NCBI RefSeq assembly: GCF_019168305.1 | Contig: NZ_JAHTBI010000048.1 | Location: forward strand, 1-38,316 | Reading direction: 5' to 3' | Source of the DNA: Pseudomonas aegrilactucae | GTDB taxonomy: Bacteria; Pseudomonadota; Gammaproteobacteria; Pseudomonadales; Pseudomonadaceae | Length of the DNA: 38,316 nt | Part shown: positions 1 through 9,659 of the stretch, piece by piece | Layout: every line of letters begins with the position of its first letter | Position numbering within the stretch: position 1 is the stretch's first letter | Program-made: the position numbers and the translations under genes | The notes under the pieces: model-generated | Seen by the model: only the letters and a program-made list of their open reading frames with translations | The model's database searches: none | Told to the model about the DNA's origin: nothing

Positions 1-18
1 TGCGGTGTTCACAAAACC

Positions 19-46
19 CTGTGGGAGCTGGCTTGCCAGCGAAGGG
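19..46. repeat. REP element, single copy
   Basis: One arm of the palindromic REP family that recurs through this window, with core GCTGGCTTGCCAGCGAAG preceded by CTGTGGGA. It lies just past the stop of znuA. The partner copy, if there is one, would be to the left of the window. Confidence 0.8.
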
Positions 47-50
47 GGCG

Positions 51-980
51 CTACAGTTTTTCCAGGCACCCCGCCAGGCCGTTGCCCAGGTTCTCCAGCA
101 GCCGCTCATACCCGTTGGCATCCGCCGCCATCGTCCCGCCCAGCGCATCCAGTTCGGCCAGCGTCACCGGCAACCCCGCCGTCAGTGTCTCGGCCAGGCG
201 CGGGCGCAGTGGCGGCTCGCTGAACACACAAGTCTTGCCCACGTCCTGCAAGCGCTTGCGCATCGCCGCCACGTGCTGCGCACCCGGCTGAACCTCCGCC
301 GCCACGCTGAACACGCCGGTGTGCTTGAGCCCATAGGCCGCCTCGAAGTAATCGAAGGCCTCATGGAAGACAAAGTACGGCTTGCCGGCAATGCCGTTCA
401 GGCGCGCCTTGAGCCGCGCATCCAGCGCATCCAGACGCGCGTCGAACGCCTTGGCATTGGCCACGTAGCGCGCCTGGTTCTGCGGGTCGGCCGCGCTCAG
501 GTCGGCGGCCATCTTCGCCGCGATCACCCGCGCATTCACCGATGACAGCCACAGGTGCGCATCCAGGCTGCCAGGGCGGTGGTCATGGTCATGCTCGTCT
601 TCGCCTTCCTCGTGGGAATGGCTGTCCTCGCCAAAATGGCGCAGTTGCAGGCCGCTCAGGTCCTGCACCGCCACCGTCGGCTTGCTGCGGCCCTTGAGTA
701 CACGCGGCAGGAAGCCTTCCATGTCAGGGCCGATCCAGTACAGCAGGTCGACCTGGGCCACCTTGCGCACATCCGACGGGCGCAAGGCGTAATGGTGCGG
801 CGAAGCACCCGGCGGCAGCAGCACATCCGGCGTACCCGCGCCGTCCTGCACCGCGGCGGCAATCAGTTGCAGCGGCTTGATGCTGGTCAGTACCCTGACC
901 TCGGCGTGCGCCGGGGCCATGAGCAGGCTGCTGGTCACAAAAGCGACAAAAAGGGCAAAAAATCGAGACACGATGAGCAC
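51..980 (-). CDS. znuA: Zinc ABC transporter periplasmic binding protein ZnuA
   Basis: High-affinity zinc-binding protein that delivers Zn(II) to the ZnuBC permease in the periplasm. A Sec signal peptide ends near MAPAHA, and the mature protein begins [10 protein letters not shown]. The cluster A-I metal-binding fold is suggested by the HH pair at residues 62-63 and a later histidine at about 142. Residues 115-134 form the His/Asp/Glu-rich loop typical of ZnuA. The 309-aa length is normal. The first codon is GTG at 980; an in-frame GTG at 971, giving MSRFFALF, is an equally plausible start. The gene is divergent from zur, with a candidate Zur box between them, so zinc repression is likely. 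Identification is firm from sequence and neighbours. Confidence 0.95.
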   Translation of the reverse strand: MLIVSRFFALFVAFVTSSLLMAPAHAEVRVLTSIKPLQLIAAAVQDGAGTPDVLLPPGASPHHYALRPSDVRKVAQVDLLYWIGPDMEGFLPRVLKGRSKPTVAVQDLSGLQLRHFGEDSHSHEEGEDEHDHDHRPGSLDAHLWLSSVNARVIAAKMAADLSAADPQNQARYVANAKAFDARLDALDARLKARLNGIAGKPYFVFHEAFDYFEAAYGLKHTGVFSVAAEVQPGAQHVAAMRKRLQDVGKTCVFSEPPLRPRLAETLTAGLPVTLAELDALGGTMAADANGYERLLENLGNGLAGCLEKL

Positions 981-998
981 TCATTGGGGCAGGAACGG

Positions 999-1011
999 GT
1001 AACATAATAAC
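999..1011. promoter_or_regulatory. Candidate Zur box between znuA and zur
   Basis: GTAACATAATAAC is an imperfect palindrome that matches the usual gamma-proteobacterial Zur core GTTATAATATAAC at 9 of 13 positions. It sits 19 bases ahead of the znuA start at 980 and 27 bases ahead of zur, where a single Zur dimer could repress both. The site is seen in the sequence; its function is inferred from position and family knowledge. Confidence 0.5.
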
Positions 1012-1037
1012 GTCTCTCAACAGAACCGTCGCTGCCC

Positions 1038-1520
1038 ATGCCCAATACCCCGCTGGCCAACCGTCCCCACGACCACTCCCACTGCGTGCACAGCGCGCTG
1101 GCCGAGGCCGATGCGCTGTGCGCGCGTCAGGGCCTGCGCCTGACCGCCTTGCGCCGCCGCGTGCTGGAACTGGTCTGGCAAAGCCACAAGCCGCTGGGTG
1201 CCTACGATATCCTCGCCGTGCTCAGCGAGCAGGACGGGCGCCGCGCCGCGCCGCCCACGGTGTACCGTGCGCTGGATTTCCTGCTGGAAAACAGCCTGGT
1301 GCATCGCATCGCGTCGCTCAACGCCTTCATGGGCTGCAGCCACCCCGAGCACGCGCACCAGGGCCAGTTCCTGATCTGCCGCGAATGCCACGTGGCCATC
1401 GAGCTGGAACAGACGTCCATCAGCGACGCCATCGTGGCCAGTGCCAACGACGTCGGCTTCAGTGTCGAGGCCCAGACCGTCGAAGTGGTCGGCCTGTGCG
1501 GCACCTGCCGGAGCGCCTGA
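1038..1520 (+). CDS. zur: Zinc uptake regulator Zur (Fur family)
   Basis: Zinc-responsive repressor of the Fur family. At 160 aa it has an N-terminal winged helix (about residues 25-95, with the [11 protein letters not shown] recognition region) and a C-terminal dimerisation domain. Structural zinc cysteines are visible as CREC (C114, C117) and CGTC (C154, C157). The loop [10 protein letters not shown] at 101-110 supplies histidines for the sensing site. The N-terminus contains HDHSHCVH, an extra possible metal ligand cluster. The gene begins the zur-znuC-znuB operon, and its TGA overlaps the znuC ATG by one base. The znu context and the zinc-type cysteine pattern argue for Zur rather than Fur. 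Confidence 0.95.
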   Translation: MPNTPLANRPHDHSHCVHSALAEADALCARQGLRLTALRRRVLELVWQSHKPLGAYDILAVLSEQDGRRAAPPTVYRALDFLLENSLVHRIASLNAFMGCSHPEHAHQGQFLICRECHVAIELEQTSISDAIVASANDVGFSVEAQTVEVVGLCGTCRSA

Positions 1521-2299
1521 TGAGCACTGCGTTGATCCGGCTCGAGCAGGTGGGCGTGGCGTTCGGCGGCCAGGTGATCCTCGACAGCATCGACCTGGGC
1601 GTCGAACCCGGGCAGATCGTGACCCTGATCGGCCCCAACGGTGCCGGCAAGACCACCCTGGTGCGCGCCGTGCTCGGGCTGCTCAAACCCGGTACCGGCA
1701 GCGTCTGGCGCAAGCCGCGCCTGCGCATCGGCTACATGCCGCAGAAGCTGCAGGTGGACGCCACCTTGCCGCTGTCGGTGTTGCGCTTTTTGCGCCTGGT
1801 GCCGGGGGTGGACCGCAAGGCGGCGCTGGCGGCGCTCAACGAAGTGGGCGCCGAGCAGGTCATCGACAGCCCGATCCAGAGTATTTCCGGTGGCGAGATG
1901 CAGCGTGTGCTGCTGGCCCGTGCGCTGCTGCGCAAGCCTGAGCTGCTGGTGCTCGACGAGCCGGTGCAGGGCGTCGACGTGGCCGGCCAGGCCGAGCTCT
2001 ACAGCCTGATCACACGCCTGCGCGACCGGCATGGCTGCGGCGTGCTGATGGTGTCCCACGACCTGCACCTGGTGATGAGCACCACCGACCAGGTGGTGTG
2101 CCTGAACCGCCATGTATGCTGCTCGGGCCACCCGGAACAGGTCAGCGGCGACCCGGCCTTCGTCGAACTGTTCGGCAACAACGCGCCAAGCCTGGCGATC
2201 TATCACCACCATCACGACCACGCCCACGACCTGCACGGGTCGGTGGTCGCCCCGGCCGCTGGCGGCCACGTACACGGAGACCACTGCAAGCATGGCTGA
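1520..2299 (+). CDS. znuC: Zinc ABC transporter ATPase ZnuC
   Basis: Cytoplasmic ATPase subunit that powers zinc import with ZnuB. The 259-aa protein shows Walker [10 protein letters not shown], signature SGGEMQR and Walker B LLVLDEP followed by the VSHD switch histidine. The ATG at 1520 shares a base with the zur stop, which fixes the start by translational coupling. The C-terminal 35 residues are markedly His-rich, beginning [11 protein letters not shown] and ending HGDHCKHG. That is more than an ATPase core needs and may buffer or sense zinc on the cytoplasmic side. The last 8 bases overlap znuB. Confidence 0.96.
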   Translation: MSTALIRLEQVGVAFGGQVILDSIDLGVEPGQIVTLIGPNGAGKTTLVRAVLGLLKPGTGSVWRKPRLRIGYMPQKLQVDATLPLSVLRFLRLVPGVDRKAALAALNEVGAEQVIDSPIQSISGGEMQRVLLARALLRKPELLVLDEPVQGVDVAGQAELYSLITRLRDRHGCGVLMVSHDLHLVMSTTDQVVCLNRHVCCSGHPEQVSGDPAFVELFGNNAPSLAIYHHHHDHAHDLHGSVVAPAAGGHVHGDHCKHG

Positions 2300-3074
2300 T
2301 TTTCTGTTGTATGCCCTGCTTGCAGGCCTGGCCCTGGCGCTGGTGGCGGGCCCCCTGGGGTCGTTCGTGGTGTGGCGGCGCATGGCCTATTTCGGCGATA
2401 CGCTGTCGCACGCCGCGCTGCTGGGCGTGGCCCTTGGCTTCGTGCTGGACGTCAGCCCGACGCTGGCGGTGACGGTCGGCTGCCTGCTGCTGGCGCTGCT
2501 GCTGGTGACGTTGCAGCAACGCCAGCCACTGGCCTCCGACACCCTGCTGGGGATCCTCGCGCCAAGCACGCTGTCACTGGGCCTGGTGGTGCTGAGCTTC
2601 ATGCACGACGTCCGCATCGACCTGATGGCCTATCTGTTCGGCGACCTGCTGGCGATCAGCCCCACCGACCTTGCCTGGATCCTGGGCGGCAGCGCGGCGG
2701 TGCTGGTGCTGATCGTCGCGCTGTGGCGCCCGCTGCTGGCGGTGACCGTGCACGAGGAACTGGCGCGGGTCGAAGGCCTGCCGGTGGCGGCGCTGCGCCT
2801 GGCGCTGATGCTGCTGATCGCGGTGGTGATCGCGGTGGCGATGAAGATCGTCGGCGTGCTGCTGATCACCTCGCTGCTGATCATCCCGGCCGCGGCCGCC
2901 CAGCGCCATGCCCGCTCACCCGAGCAGATGGCGCTGGGTGCCAGCCTGCTGGGGGTGGTGGCGGTGTGCGGCGGGCTGGCGCTGTCGTGGTTCAAGGACA
3001 CGCCGGCCGGCCCGTCCATCGTGGTCTGCGCGGCGGTGCTATTCTTGCTGAGCCTGGCACTGCCGCGGCGCTGA
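2292..3074 (+). CDS. znuB: Zinc ABC transporter permease ZnuB
   Basis: Integral membrane permease of the ABC-3 (ZnuB/TroC) family. At 260 aa it has about eight hydrophobic helices starting at [20 protein letters not shown]. The [21 protein letters not shown] segment near residues 25-45 is a family hallmark. The start at 2292 lies inside the end of znuC (8-base overlap), which indicates one transcript with zur and znuC. A strong hairpin follows the stop, so the operon probably ends here. Confidence 0.96.
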   Translation: MADFLLYALLAGLALALVAGPLGSFVVWRRMAYFGDTLSHAALLGVALGFVLDVSPTLAVTVGCLLLALLLVTLQQRQPLASDTLLGILAPSTLSLGLVVLSFMHDVRIDLMAYLFGDLLAISPTDLAWILGGSAAVLVLIVALWRPLLAVTVHEELARVEGLPVAALRLALMLLIAVVIAVAMKIVGVLLITSLLIIPAAAAQRHARSPEQMALGASLLGVVAVCGGLALSWFKDTPAGPSIVVCAAVLFLLSLALPRR

Positions 3075-3082
3075 ACCGCGTC

Positions 3083-3132
3083 GTCGCAGGGCAGGGCGCA
3101 GCCATCGCGGTTGCGCCCTGCGACATTTTAAT
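3083..3132 (+). terminator. Probable terminator of zur-znuCB
   Basis: A perfect 9-bp stem pairs GTCGCAGGG (3083-3091) with CCCTGCGAC (3116-3124) and is followed by ATTTTAAT. An alternative inner stem, GGGCGCA (3094-3100) with TGCGCCC (3112-3118), is also possible. The T-tract is short, so intrinsic termination is likely but not certain. Confidence 0.5.
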
Positions 3133-3218
3133 CGCGGCTGCACCCCGAAGAATTATTTTCGAGCCCGTGCGCTGGGTGTAGACTTGCTCGCTTTTTGCGC
3201 AAATAGAGAGTCGCAGGA

Positions 3219-3935
3219 ATGAAGCCGTTCGCCTCCCGTTATCTGCTCCTTGCCGCGTTTTCCGTGCTGCTGGCCGCGTGTTCCAGCGCTTCGGTGGACA
3301 CGGCTACCGTACCGGCACAGCCTGATGCCTGGCAGCAGCTGGAACAGAACATCGCCAGCAGCGAGCTGGCCACCGCCGAAGACCAACTGGCCGCCTTGCA
3401 GGCCCAGTCGCCCGACGACGCCCGCCTTGAGCCGATGCAACGCCAGTTGGCCGAAGCCTACCTGCAGCGCAGCCAGATCGTCCTGCAAAAGGGTGATGTG
3501 AATGCGGCGGCCACGGCGTTGAGCCGGGCGCGGGCCTTGATGCCCAAGGCGCCAGCGCTGACCGGTGGAGTCAATGGGGCCATCACCCAGGCACGCAAGG
3601 CCGAGCTGGACAAGGCTGAAGCGGCGTTGAAGGCCGCCGAAGCCAGGCCGAAGGCCAGGCTCATCGACCCGACCGCGCCGAGCACCGTGGTGGCGTTGAA
3701 AATCACGCACATGGCTGATCTGCGTCGGCAACTGGATGACATCGCCGCCGATGTGGTGAATTACCAGTGTGATGTGGTGTTCCAGGTGCCGCGTCGCGAT
3801 GATGCGCCCTGGCTGGAGACCTTGCTGGCCAAGCGGGTCAGCAAGCGCGATGCAAATTTCGACGTGCAGCAGCGTCACGAGATTCATCGCAATCAGCCGG
3901 CGCAAGTGGTACTGACACCACGCCGCGTCGAGTAA
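3219..3935 (+). CDS. Lipoprotein of unknown function, helical-repeat type
   Basis: A 238-aa predicted lipoprotein. The signal peptide MKPFASRYLLLAAFSVLLAAC ends in a lipobox (LLAAC), so the protein is probably anchored in the outer membrane facing the periplasm. The body is rich in Ala, Gln, Leu and Glu helices (residues 40-165), with TPR-like character in AEAYLQRSQIVLQKGDVNAA and ARALMPKAPAL. The remainder ends in QVVLTPRRVE. Two repeats of a KAELDKAEAALKAAEARPKA kind suggest a coiled segment. As I recall, a homologue follows znuB in P. aeruginosa. The role is unknown; a zinc-related role would be only a guess from position. An AGAGAGTCGCAGGA leader precedes the start. Confidence 0.75.
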   Translation: MKPFASRYLLLAAFSVLLAACSSASVDTATVPAQPDAWQQLEQNIASSELATAEDQLAALQAQSPDDARLEPMQRQLAEAYLQRSQIVLQKGDVNAAATALSRARALMPKAPALTGGVNGAITQARKAELDKAEAALKAAEARPKARLIDPTAPSTVVALKITHMADLRRQLDDIAADVVNYQCDVVFQVPRRDDAPWLETLLAKRVSKRDANFDVQQRHEIHRNQPAQVVLTPRRVE

Positions 3936-3946
3936 TCGGCGCTGCG

Positions 3947-4025
3947 CCCTTCGCTGGCAAGCCAGCTCCCACAGGGTTTTGCGGCGTTCGCCTAACCTGT
4001 GGGAGCTGGCTTGCCAGCGAAGAGG
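3947..4025. repeat. Inverted REP pair
   Basis: Two REP copies face each other: CTTCGCTGGCAAGCCAGC ending in TCCCACAGG (3948-3975) and its inverse CTGTGGGAGCTGGCTTGCC onward (3996-4025). They can pair into one long hairpin. The pair separates the convergent lipoprotein and katE genes and may act as a bidirectional terminator or transcript stabiliser. Confidence 0.85.
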
Positions 4026-4035
4026 CCAACACTGA

Positions 4036-6174
4036 TTAGGCCGCAATGGCCTTGGCAGCCGCCTCCCGCGCCCACACCCGGTGCTTGGCGATTGCCGCGA
4101 TCAACGCGCTATGGGCTTTCTGATCACTGCCCACCGGCATGCCCTCATCCACCTTCAGCCGCAGCGTATCCAGCAACGCCTTGCCATCGCTGTCGGCCCC
4201 CAGCGGCTTGAGGTGCTTGTACGCCTCCAGCACAAAGTGCAACGCCACCCCGTCACCGCTCAATGCCTGCACACTGGCCTTGCCACCCGCGATCCACGCC
4301 GCGTCGAACATCACCGACGGCATGCCTTCCATCGAGGCATCCACCGCCAGCGGCTTGCCAGCCGCCGTCTTCACCGGTGCCGAGGTCGGTCCCAGCAACA
4401 CCGCCTGCGCGCTTTCTGCCTCCAGCGCCTTGACCAGCGCATCCACCTGCACCGCATCCACGCCATCGGCCACCAGAATCGCTACCTTGCGCCCCTTGAT
4501 GCCTTCACCCAGCAGGTTCATCTGGCTGAGGGCAGGGGATTGCTTGAGCGATTGCGCCTTCACGTCCACCGTGCCTTTCTTCGGCGCCGCCAGCCCCAGG
4601 TTCTGTGCCACGCGGGCCGCCAGCTTGAGGTCGATATTGGCAAGGATCTCGTTCACCTCGCGCTCACGAATGTACGCACGCTCGACCTTGCCCAGCTCGA
4701 AACTGTAGGCACTGATGATGTGCTCCTGCTCGGTGGGGCTCATGCTCTGGAAGAACAGCCGCGCCTGCGAGAAATGATCGCCGAACGAGGGGCTGCGCTG
4801 GCGCACCTTGTGCGCCTCGATACGCTCGGGATAGCTCTCGAAGCCGCCATCCTGCGCCGCCGGCGGCGTCTCCTTCGGCCAGCCACCATCGATGGAATTG
4901 GGCTCGTAGGCTGCGCGGCCCTTGTCCAGCGTGGTGCGATGCTGGGCATCGCGCTGGCCGTTGTGGTTCGGCGCCACCGGCCGATTGATCGGGATTTCGT
5001 GGAAGTTCGGCCCACCCAGGCGGCTGATCTGTGTATCGGTGTAGGAGAACAGCCGGCCCTGCAGCAGCGGGTCATTGGAAAAATCGATGCCGGGCACGAT
5101 ATGCCCCGGGCAGAACGCGACCTGCTCGGTCTCGGCAAAGAAGTTGTCCGGGTTGCGGTTGAGCACCATCTTGCCCAGCGGCGTCACCGGCACCAGCTCC
5201 TCGGGGATGATCTTGGTGGGGTCGAGCAGGTCGAAATCGAACGTATGCTCGTCGGCTTCGGGCACGATCTGCACGCCGAACTCCCACTCGGGGTAGTTGC
5301 CGGTCTCGATCGCTTCCCACAGGTCACGACGATGGTAATCGGTGTCCTTGCCGGCCAGCTTCTGTGCCTCGTCCCATAGCAGCGAATGCACGCCCTGCTT
5401 GGGTTTCCAGTGGAACTTGACGAAGCTGGCCACGCCTTCGGCGTTGATCAGGCGGAAGGTGTGCACGCCAAAGCCCTGCATGGTGCGCAGGCTTTTAGGG
5501 ATGGCGCGGTCGGACATGGCCCAGATCACCATGTGTGCCGACTCCGGCACCAATGAGACGAAGTCCCAGAACGTGTCGTGGGCCGAGCCACCGGTCGGGA
5601 TTTCGTTGTGCGGCTCGGGCTTGACCGCATGCACGAAGTCCGGAAACTTGATCGCGTCCTGGATGAAGAATACCGGCATGTTGTTGCCAACAAGGTCGAA
5701 ATTACCCTCATCGGTGTAGAACTTGACAGCAAAGCCGCGCACATCGCGCACCGTGTCACCCGAGCCCCGTGGGCCTTGCACGGTGGAGAAGCGCACGAAC
5801 ACCGGGGTGATCTTCTCGGGGTCCTGCAGAAACCCGGCCTTGGTCAGCGCGGCATGCGATTCATAGGCCTGAAAGTAACCGTGGGCGGCCGTGCCGCGCG
5901 CATGCACGATGCGCTCGGGGATGCGTTCATGGTCAAAATGCGTGATCTTCTCGCGCATGATGAAGTCTTCGAGCAGCGACGGGCCACGATCACCGGCCTT
6001 CAGAGCGTTCTGGTTGTCCGCAACCTTGACCCCTTGATTGGTGCGCAGTGCCTGGCCTGTGGCATCACTGCGAAAGGCTTCCAGGCTCTGCAGCTTGGCA
6101 TTGGTGTTGGCCTTGTCGGGGGTCTGGGTACCGGCGAGCTGACTTTCCTGGGGTGCGTTCTTCTTGCTGGGCAT
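4036..6174 (-). CDS. katE: Large-subunit monofunctional catalase (HPII type)
   Basis: Heme catalase that converts hydrogen peroxide to water and oxygen. The 712-aa length is that of the large-subunit clade. The N-terminal catalase barrel contains the distal-histidine region [20 protein letters not shown], and the proximal heme tyrosine lies in RLFSYTDTQ. The C-terminal 150 residues, from [15 protein letters not shown] on, form the flavodoxin/DJ-1-like domain found in HPII. I chose ATG 6174 ([11 protein letters not shown]) because GAGGAG lies ten bases upstream; ATG codons at 6195 and 6192 lack such a site. The gene stands alone, with its 3' end facing a REP pair. Homologues are usually sigma-S controlled, but I could not point to a convincing promoter here. 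Confidence 0.96.
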   Translation of the reverse strand: MPSKKNAPQESQLAGTQTPDKANTNAKLQSLEAFRSDATGQALRTNQGVKVADNQNALKAGDRGPSLLEDFIMREKITHFDHERIPERIVHARGTAAHGYFQAYESHAALTKAGFLQDPEKITPVFVRFSTVQGPRGSGDTVRDVRGFAVKFYTDEGNFDLVGNNMPVFFIQDAIKFPDFVHAVKPEPHNEIPTGGSAHDTFWDFVSLVPESAHMVIWAMSDRAIPKSLRTMQGFGVHTFRLINAEGVASFVKFHWKPKQGVHSLLWDEAQKLAGKDTDYHRRDLWEAIETGNYPEWEFGVQIVPEADEHTFDFDLLDPTKIIPEELVPVTPLGKMVLNRNPDNFFAETEQVAFCPGHIVPGIDFSNDPLLQGRLFSYTDTQISRLGGPNFHEIPINRPVAPNHNGQRDAQHRTTLDKGRAAYEPNSIDGGWPKETPPAAQDGGFESYPERIEAHKVRQRSPSFGDHFSQARLFFQSMSPTEQEHIISAYSFELGKVERAYIREREVNEILANIDLKLAARVAQNLGLAAPKKGTVDVKAQSLKQSPALSQMNLLGEGIKGRKVAILVADGVDAVQVDALVKALEAESAQAVLLGPTSAPVKTAAGKPLAVDASMEGMPSVMFDAAWIAGGKASVQALSGDGVALHFVLEAYKHLKPLGADSDGKALLDTLRLKVDEGMPVGSDQKAHSALIAAIAKHRVWAREAAAKAIAA

Positions 6175-6410
6175 GGGTCTGCAACTCCTCATCATCGTAC
6201 GCGGGGGCCCTGAATAGGGCTCTTTAGGTAGTGACTGGTGGCGGTGCCCAGCGTTCCTTCCAAGTAACCATGGCGCCGACCACTGATCGCGTTATTCCCG
6301 TAACGTTGGTAACTGGCGAAATAAATGCTAAGAACCTCTATACGAACAGGCTAAAATGCGCGTCCGGCTAACCGCTGACCCTATTTCATGCGCCCCACAA
6401 GGTTCGCTAC

Positions 6411-7418
6411 GTGATCGAGTTTCAACATGTCCATAAAACCTACCGCGTCGCCGGTAGGGATATCCCCGCCCTGCACCCGACCAGCCTGCGCGTCGAAGAC
6501 GGCCAGGTGTTCGGCCTGATCGGCCATTCCGGTGCCGGCAAAAGTACCCTGCTGCGCCTGATCAACCGCCTGGAAGCCCCCAGCGGCGGCAAGATCATCG
6601 TCGACGGCGAAGACGTCACGGCATTCAACGCCAACGACCTGCGCCGCTTCCGCCAGCAGGTCGGGATGATCTTCCAGCACTTCAACCTGCTGGCCTCCAA
6701 GACCGTGGCCGACAACGTGGCCCTGCCCCTGACCCTGGCCGGGCGAATGTCACGCGGCGAAATCGACACGCGGGTCAACGAGCTGCTGGCCCGAGTCGGC
6801 CTGTCCGAGCACGCCAGAAAGTACCCGGCGCAGTTGTCCGGTGGGCAGAAGCAGCGCGTGGGCATCGCCCGCGCCCTGGCCACCCAGCCCAAGATCCTGC
6901 TGTGCGACGAGGCCACCAGCGCCCTCGACCCGCAGACCACCGCCTCGGTGCTGCAACTGCTGGCCGAGATCAACCGCGAGCTGAAACTGACCATCGTGCT
7001 GATTACCCACGAGATGGACGTGATCCGCCGTGTGTGCGACCAGGTGGCCGTAATGGATGCCGGGCAGATCGTCGAACAGGGCCCGGTGGCGCAGGTGTTC
7101 CTGCACCCCAGGCACCCGACCACCAAGCGTTTCGTGCAGGAAGACGAGCAGATCGACGAAAGCGAGCAGCGCGACGATTTCGCCCACGTACCGGGGCGCA
7201 TCGTGCGCCTGACCTTCCAGGGTGATGCCACCTACGCACCGCTTCTGGGTACCGTGGCCCGTGAAACCGGGGTGGACTACAGCATCCTGGCCGGGCGCAT
7301 CGACCGCATCAAGGACACCCCCTACGGTCAACTGACCCTGGCCATCACCGGTGGCGACATCGAGGCGGCGTTTGCCCGCTTCATTGCCGCGGATGTTCAT
7401 ATGGAGGTACTGCGCTGA
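6411..7418 (+). CDS. metN: D/L-methionine ABC transporter ATPase MetN
   Basis: ATPase of the methionine uptake system. The 335-aa protein shows Walker [11 protein letters not shown]-loop MIFQHFNLL, signature LSGGQKQR and Walker [14 protein letters not shown]. The C-terminal 95 residues (from about 245) form the NIL domain that binds methionine and trans-inhibits the transporter. The start codon is GTG at 6411, read as [12 protein letters not shown], the normal MetN N-terminus; no earlier ATG fits. The stop overlaps metI by one base. In the 236 bases between katE and this gene I see no S-box riboswitch and no clear sigma-70 promoter, only a loose TAAAAT at 6351-6356. Confidence 0.95.
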   Translation: MIEFQHVHKTYRVAGRDIPALHPTSLRVEDGQVFGLIGHSGAGKSTLLRLINRLEAPSGGKIIVDGEDVTAFNANDLRRFRQQVGMIFQHFNLLASKTVADNVALPLTLAGRMSRGEIDTRVNELLARVGLSEHARKYPAQLSGGQKQRVGIARALATQPKILLCDEATSALDPQTTASVLQLLAEINRELKLTIVLITHEMDVIRRVCDQVAVMDAGQIVEQGPVAQVFLHPRHPTTKRFVQEDEQIDESEQRDDFAHVPGRIVRLTFQGDATYAPLLGTVARETGVDYSILAGRIDRIKDTPYGQLTLAITGGDIEAAFARFIAADVHMEVLR

Positions 7419-8089
7419 TGGACGCCCTGAGTTTCTTTGCCAACATCGACTGGGCCGAAATCTGGCTGGCCACCCTCGATACCATGATCATGCTGTTCGG
7501 CTCGCTGTTTTTCACCGTGCTGCTGGGCCTGCCGCTGGGCGTACTGCTGTTCCTGTGCGGGCCGCGCCAGCTGTTCGAAGAAAAACGCGTGTACGCGCTG
7601 CTGTCGCTGGTGGTCAACGTGCTGCGCTCGCTGCCGTTCATCATCCTGCTGATCGTGATGATCCCGTTCACGGTACTCATCACCGGCACCTCGCTGGGTG
7701 TGGCCGGTGCGATCCCGCCGCTGGTGGTGGGCGCCACGCCGTTCTTCGCGCGCCTGGTGGAGACCGCCTTGCGCGAAGTCGACCGCGGCATCATCGAGGC
7801 GACCCAGTCGATGGGCGCGACCACGCGCCAGATCATCATGAACGCCCTGCTGCCTGAAGCACGCCCGGGCATCTTTGCCGCCATCACTGTCACCGCCATC
7901 ACCCTGGTGTCGTACACCGCGATGGCCGGTGTGGTCGGCGCAGGCGGCCTGGGCGACCTGGCCATCCGCTTCGGCTACCAGCGTTTCCAGACCGACGTGA
8001 TGGTGGTTACCGTGATCATGCTGCTGGTGCTGGTTCAAGTGCTGCAGAGTGTCGGCGACAAACTGGTTGTGCATTTTTCCCGTAAGTAA
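7418..8089 (+). CDS. metI: Methionine ABC transporter permease MetI
   Basis: Membrane permease with about five transmembrane helices, 223 aa. The EAA-type cytoplasmic loop is visible as EVDRGIIEATQSMGATTRQI, which contacts the ATPase MetN. The ATG overlaps the metN TGA by one base, so the two are translationally coupled. After the stop comes a 60-base spacer with two tight hairpins ahead of metQ. Confidence 0.95.
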   Translation: MDALSFFANIDWAEIWLATLDTMIMLFGSLFFTVLLGLPLGVLLFLCGPRQLFEEKRVYALLSLVVNVLRSLPFIILLIVMIPFTVLITGTSLGVAGAIPPLVVGATPFFARLVETALREVDRGIIEATQSMGATTRQIIMNALLPEARPGIFAAITVTAITLVSYTAMAGVVGAGGLGDLAIRFGYQRFQTDVMVVTVIMLLVLVQVLQSVGDKLVVHFSRK

Positions 8090-8098
8090 CCCCAAAGG

Positions 8099-8135
8099 GT
8101 CGGCACTGCCGACGCACCGGGGGCCGGAACGGCCC
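8099..8135 (+). other. Tandem intercistronic hairpins between metI and metQ
   Basis: Two small perfect stem-loops lie back to back. GTCGGC-act-GCCGAC occupies 8099-8113, and GGGCCG-gaa-CGGCCC occupies 8121-8135. Neither is followed by a T-tract. They sit right after metI and five bases before the metQ ribosome-binding site, a place where RNA structure often protects or separates segments of a transcript so that the binding protein is made in excess. Confidence 0.55.
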
Positions 8136-8152
8136 TCACAAGGAGTGATTTG

Positions 8153-8923
8153 ATGAAAAGACTGCTTGCTGCTGTTGCCGCCGTTGCGGCGTTCTCGGCC
8201 CACGCCGAGACCCTGACCGTTGCCGCCACCCCGGTACCGCACGCCGAGATCCTCGAGTTCGTCAAACCGGCGCTGGCCAAGGAAGGCGTGGAGCTGAAGG
8301 TGAAAGTGTTCACCGACTACGTGCAACCCAACGTGCAGGTGGCCGAGAAACGCCTGGACGCCAACTTCTTCCAGCACCAGCCGTACCTGGACGAGTTCAA
8401 CAAGGCCAAGGGTACGCACCTGGTCAGCGTTGCCGGTGTTCACCTGGAGCCGCTGGGCGCCTACTCCAACAAGTTCAAGCAGCTTGAAGAGCTGCCATCG
8501 GGCGCCACCGTGGTCATCCCCAACGACGCCACCAACGGCGGCCGTGCCTTGCTGCTGCTGGACAAGGCCGGCGTGATCAAGCTCAAGGACAACACCAACA
8601 TCCTGTCGACCGTCAAGGACGTCACCGGCAACGACAAGGGCCTGAAATTCCGCGAGCTGGAAGCCGCCACCATCCCGCGCGTGCTGACCCAGGTCGACCT
8701 GGCGCTGATCAACACCAACTATGCGCTGGAAGCCAAGCTCAACCCCGAGAAGGACGCCCTGGTCATCGAAGGCAGCGACTCGCCTTACGTGAACATCCTG
8801 GTGACCCGTGAGGACAACAAGGATTCGGACGCGGTGAAGAAGCTGGTGGCAGCCCTGCACACGCCTGAGGTGAAGCAGTTCATCGAAGAGAAGTACAAGG
8901 GCGCGGTCAAGCCGGCGTTCTGA
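8153..8923 (+). CDS. metQ: Methionine-binding protein MetQ (NlpA family)
   Basis: Periplasmic methionine-binding component, 256 aa. A signal peptide (MKRLLAAVAAVAAFSAHA) is cut before ETLTVAATPVPHAEIL, the NlpA/MetQ family start. There is no lipobox cysteine, unlike E. coli MetQ, so this form should be soluble or held by an uncleaved signal. Family motifs include VKVFTDYVQPN and RLDANFFQHQPYLDEF. ATG 8153 is preferred over the preceding in-frame TTG (8150) because AAGGAG ends seven bases before it. Confidence 0.95.
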   Translation: MKRLLAAVAAVAAFSAHAETLTVAATPVPHAEILEFVKPALAKEGVELKVKVFTDYVQPNVQVAEKRLDANFFQHQPYLDEFNKAKGTHLVSVAGVHLEPLGAYSNKFKQLEELPSGATVVIPNDATNGGRALLLLDKAGVIKLKDNTNILSTVKDVTGNDKGLKFRELEAATIPRVLTQVDLALINTNYALEAKLNPEKDALVIEGSDSPYVNILVTREDNKDSDAVKKLVAALHTPEVKQFIEEKYKGAVKPAF

Positions 8924-8935
8924 TACACCGCATCG

Positions 8936-9023
8936 CCCCCTTCGCTGGCAAGCCAGCGCCCACAGGTAACCCACTGCCCTCAAGATCAGTGGTGTTCCTG
9001 TGGGAGCTGGCTTGCCAGCGAAG
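8936..9023. repeat. Inverted REP pair
   Basis: Two facing REP copies at 8936-8966 and 8997-9023, separated by about 30 bases, lie between the convergent metQ and SCO genes. The left copy carries CAGCGCCCACAGG and the right one TGTGGGAGCTGG, so the long stem has a mismatch. Confidence 0.85.
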
Positions 9024-9026
9024 CTT

Positions 9027-9659
9027 TCAGTCGCGTTTCACCAGCCCCGGCAACTGCGCCAACAGCTTCTGGTTGTTGAACGGCGCCCGAATGAACCCGC
9101 GCTGGGTGCCGTCCGGCCCGAGCAGCGCCAGGTTGCCACTGTGATCGACCGTGTAGTTCGGCTTGCTGGTATCGGCCGGAATGAACGGGATGCTCACCGC
9201 ATTGGCCAGCTTCTGTGTCGCCTCAAGCGACCCCGTCACACCGCGAAAGTCCTTGTCGAAGTACCCCAGGTAGGTTTTCAACTGCGCCGGCGTGTCCCGG
9301 TTCGGGTCGACACTGACCAGCACCACCTGCAAGCGCTCCACGGCCTCCTTGGGCAGCTCGCTCTTGACCTGTCGCAACTGCGCCAGCGTGGTCGGGCAGA
9401 TGTCCGGGCAGAAGGTGTAGCCGAAGAACAGCAGCGACCACTTGCCCTTCAACTGATCCAGCACCACCGGCTGGCCATTCTCGTCGGTCATTTCCAGCGC
9501 CGGCACGTTACGGCTTTGCGGCAGCAGGATGATCCCGGCATCGATCAGTGCAGTGGGGTCGCCCTGGCTGCGGTTGCTCAGCACCTTGTTGAGGGTAAGC
9601 CCGAGAATCAGCGCGACCAGGGCGACGAGGATGAAGACGGTTTTCTGGGTTCGAGTCAT
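9027..9659 (-). CDS. SCO1/SenC-family copper chaperone for cytochrome oxidase
   Basis: Membrane-anchored thioredoxin-fold protein that delivers or reduces copper for the CuA centre of oxidase subunit II. At 210 aa it has one N-terminal transmembrane helix (residues 7-26). The copper motif is FCPDICP (C84, C88) and the distal ligand is H173 in VDHSGN. It is the last gene of the oxidase block, and its start overlaps the ctaB stop by four bases. Family and function are clear; SCO proteins in Pseudomonas go by several names (senC, prrC), so no symbol is assigned. Confidence 0.93.
   Translation of the reverse strand: MTRTQKTVFILVALVALILGLTLNKVLSNRSQGDPTALIDAGIILLPQSRNVPALEMTDENGQPVVLDQLKGKWSLLFFGYTFCPDICPTTLAQLRQVKSELPKEAVERLQVVLVSVDPNRDTPAQLKTYLGYFDKDFRGVTGSLEATQKLANAVSIPFIPADTSKPNYTVDHSGNLALLGPDGTQRGFIRAPFNNQKLLAQLPGLVKRD

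Noticed and set aside
1202..2383. 393-codon minus-strand frame opposite zur and znuC
   Set aside because: It has no family signature and lies entirely antisense to zur-znuC, whose motifs are unmistakable.
6174..6195. Upstream ATG codons for katE
   Set aside because: The GAGGAG ribosome-binding site lies inside that stretch, so translation should begin at 6174.
6196..6410. S-box (SAM) riboswitch or sigma-S katE promoter between katE and metN
   Set aside because: No conserved riboswitch core is visible. The best -10-like strings (CTACCTA on the minus strand, CTATACG on the plus strand) are not backed by spacing or a -35.
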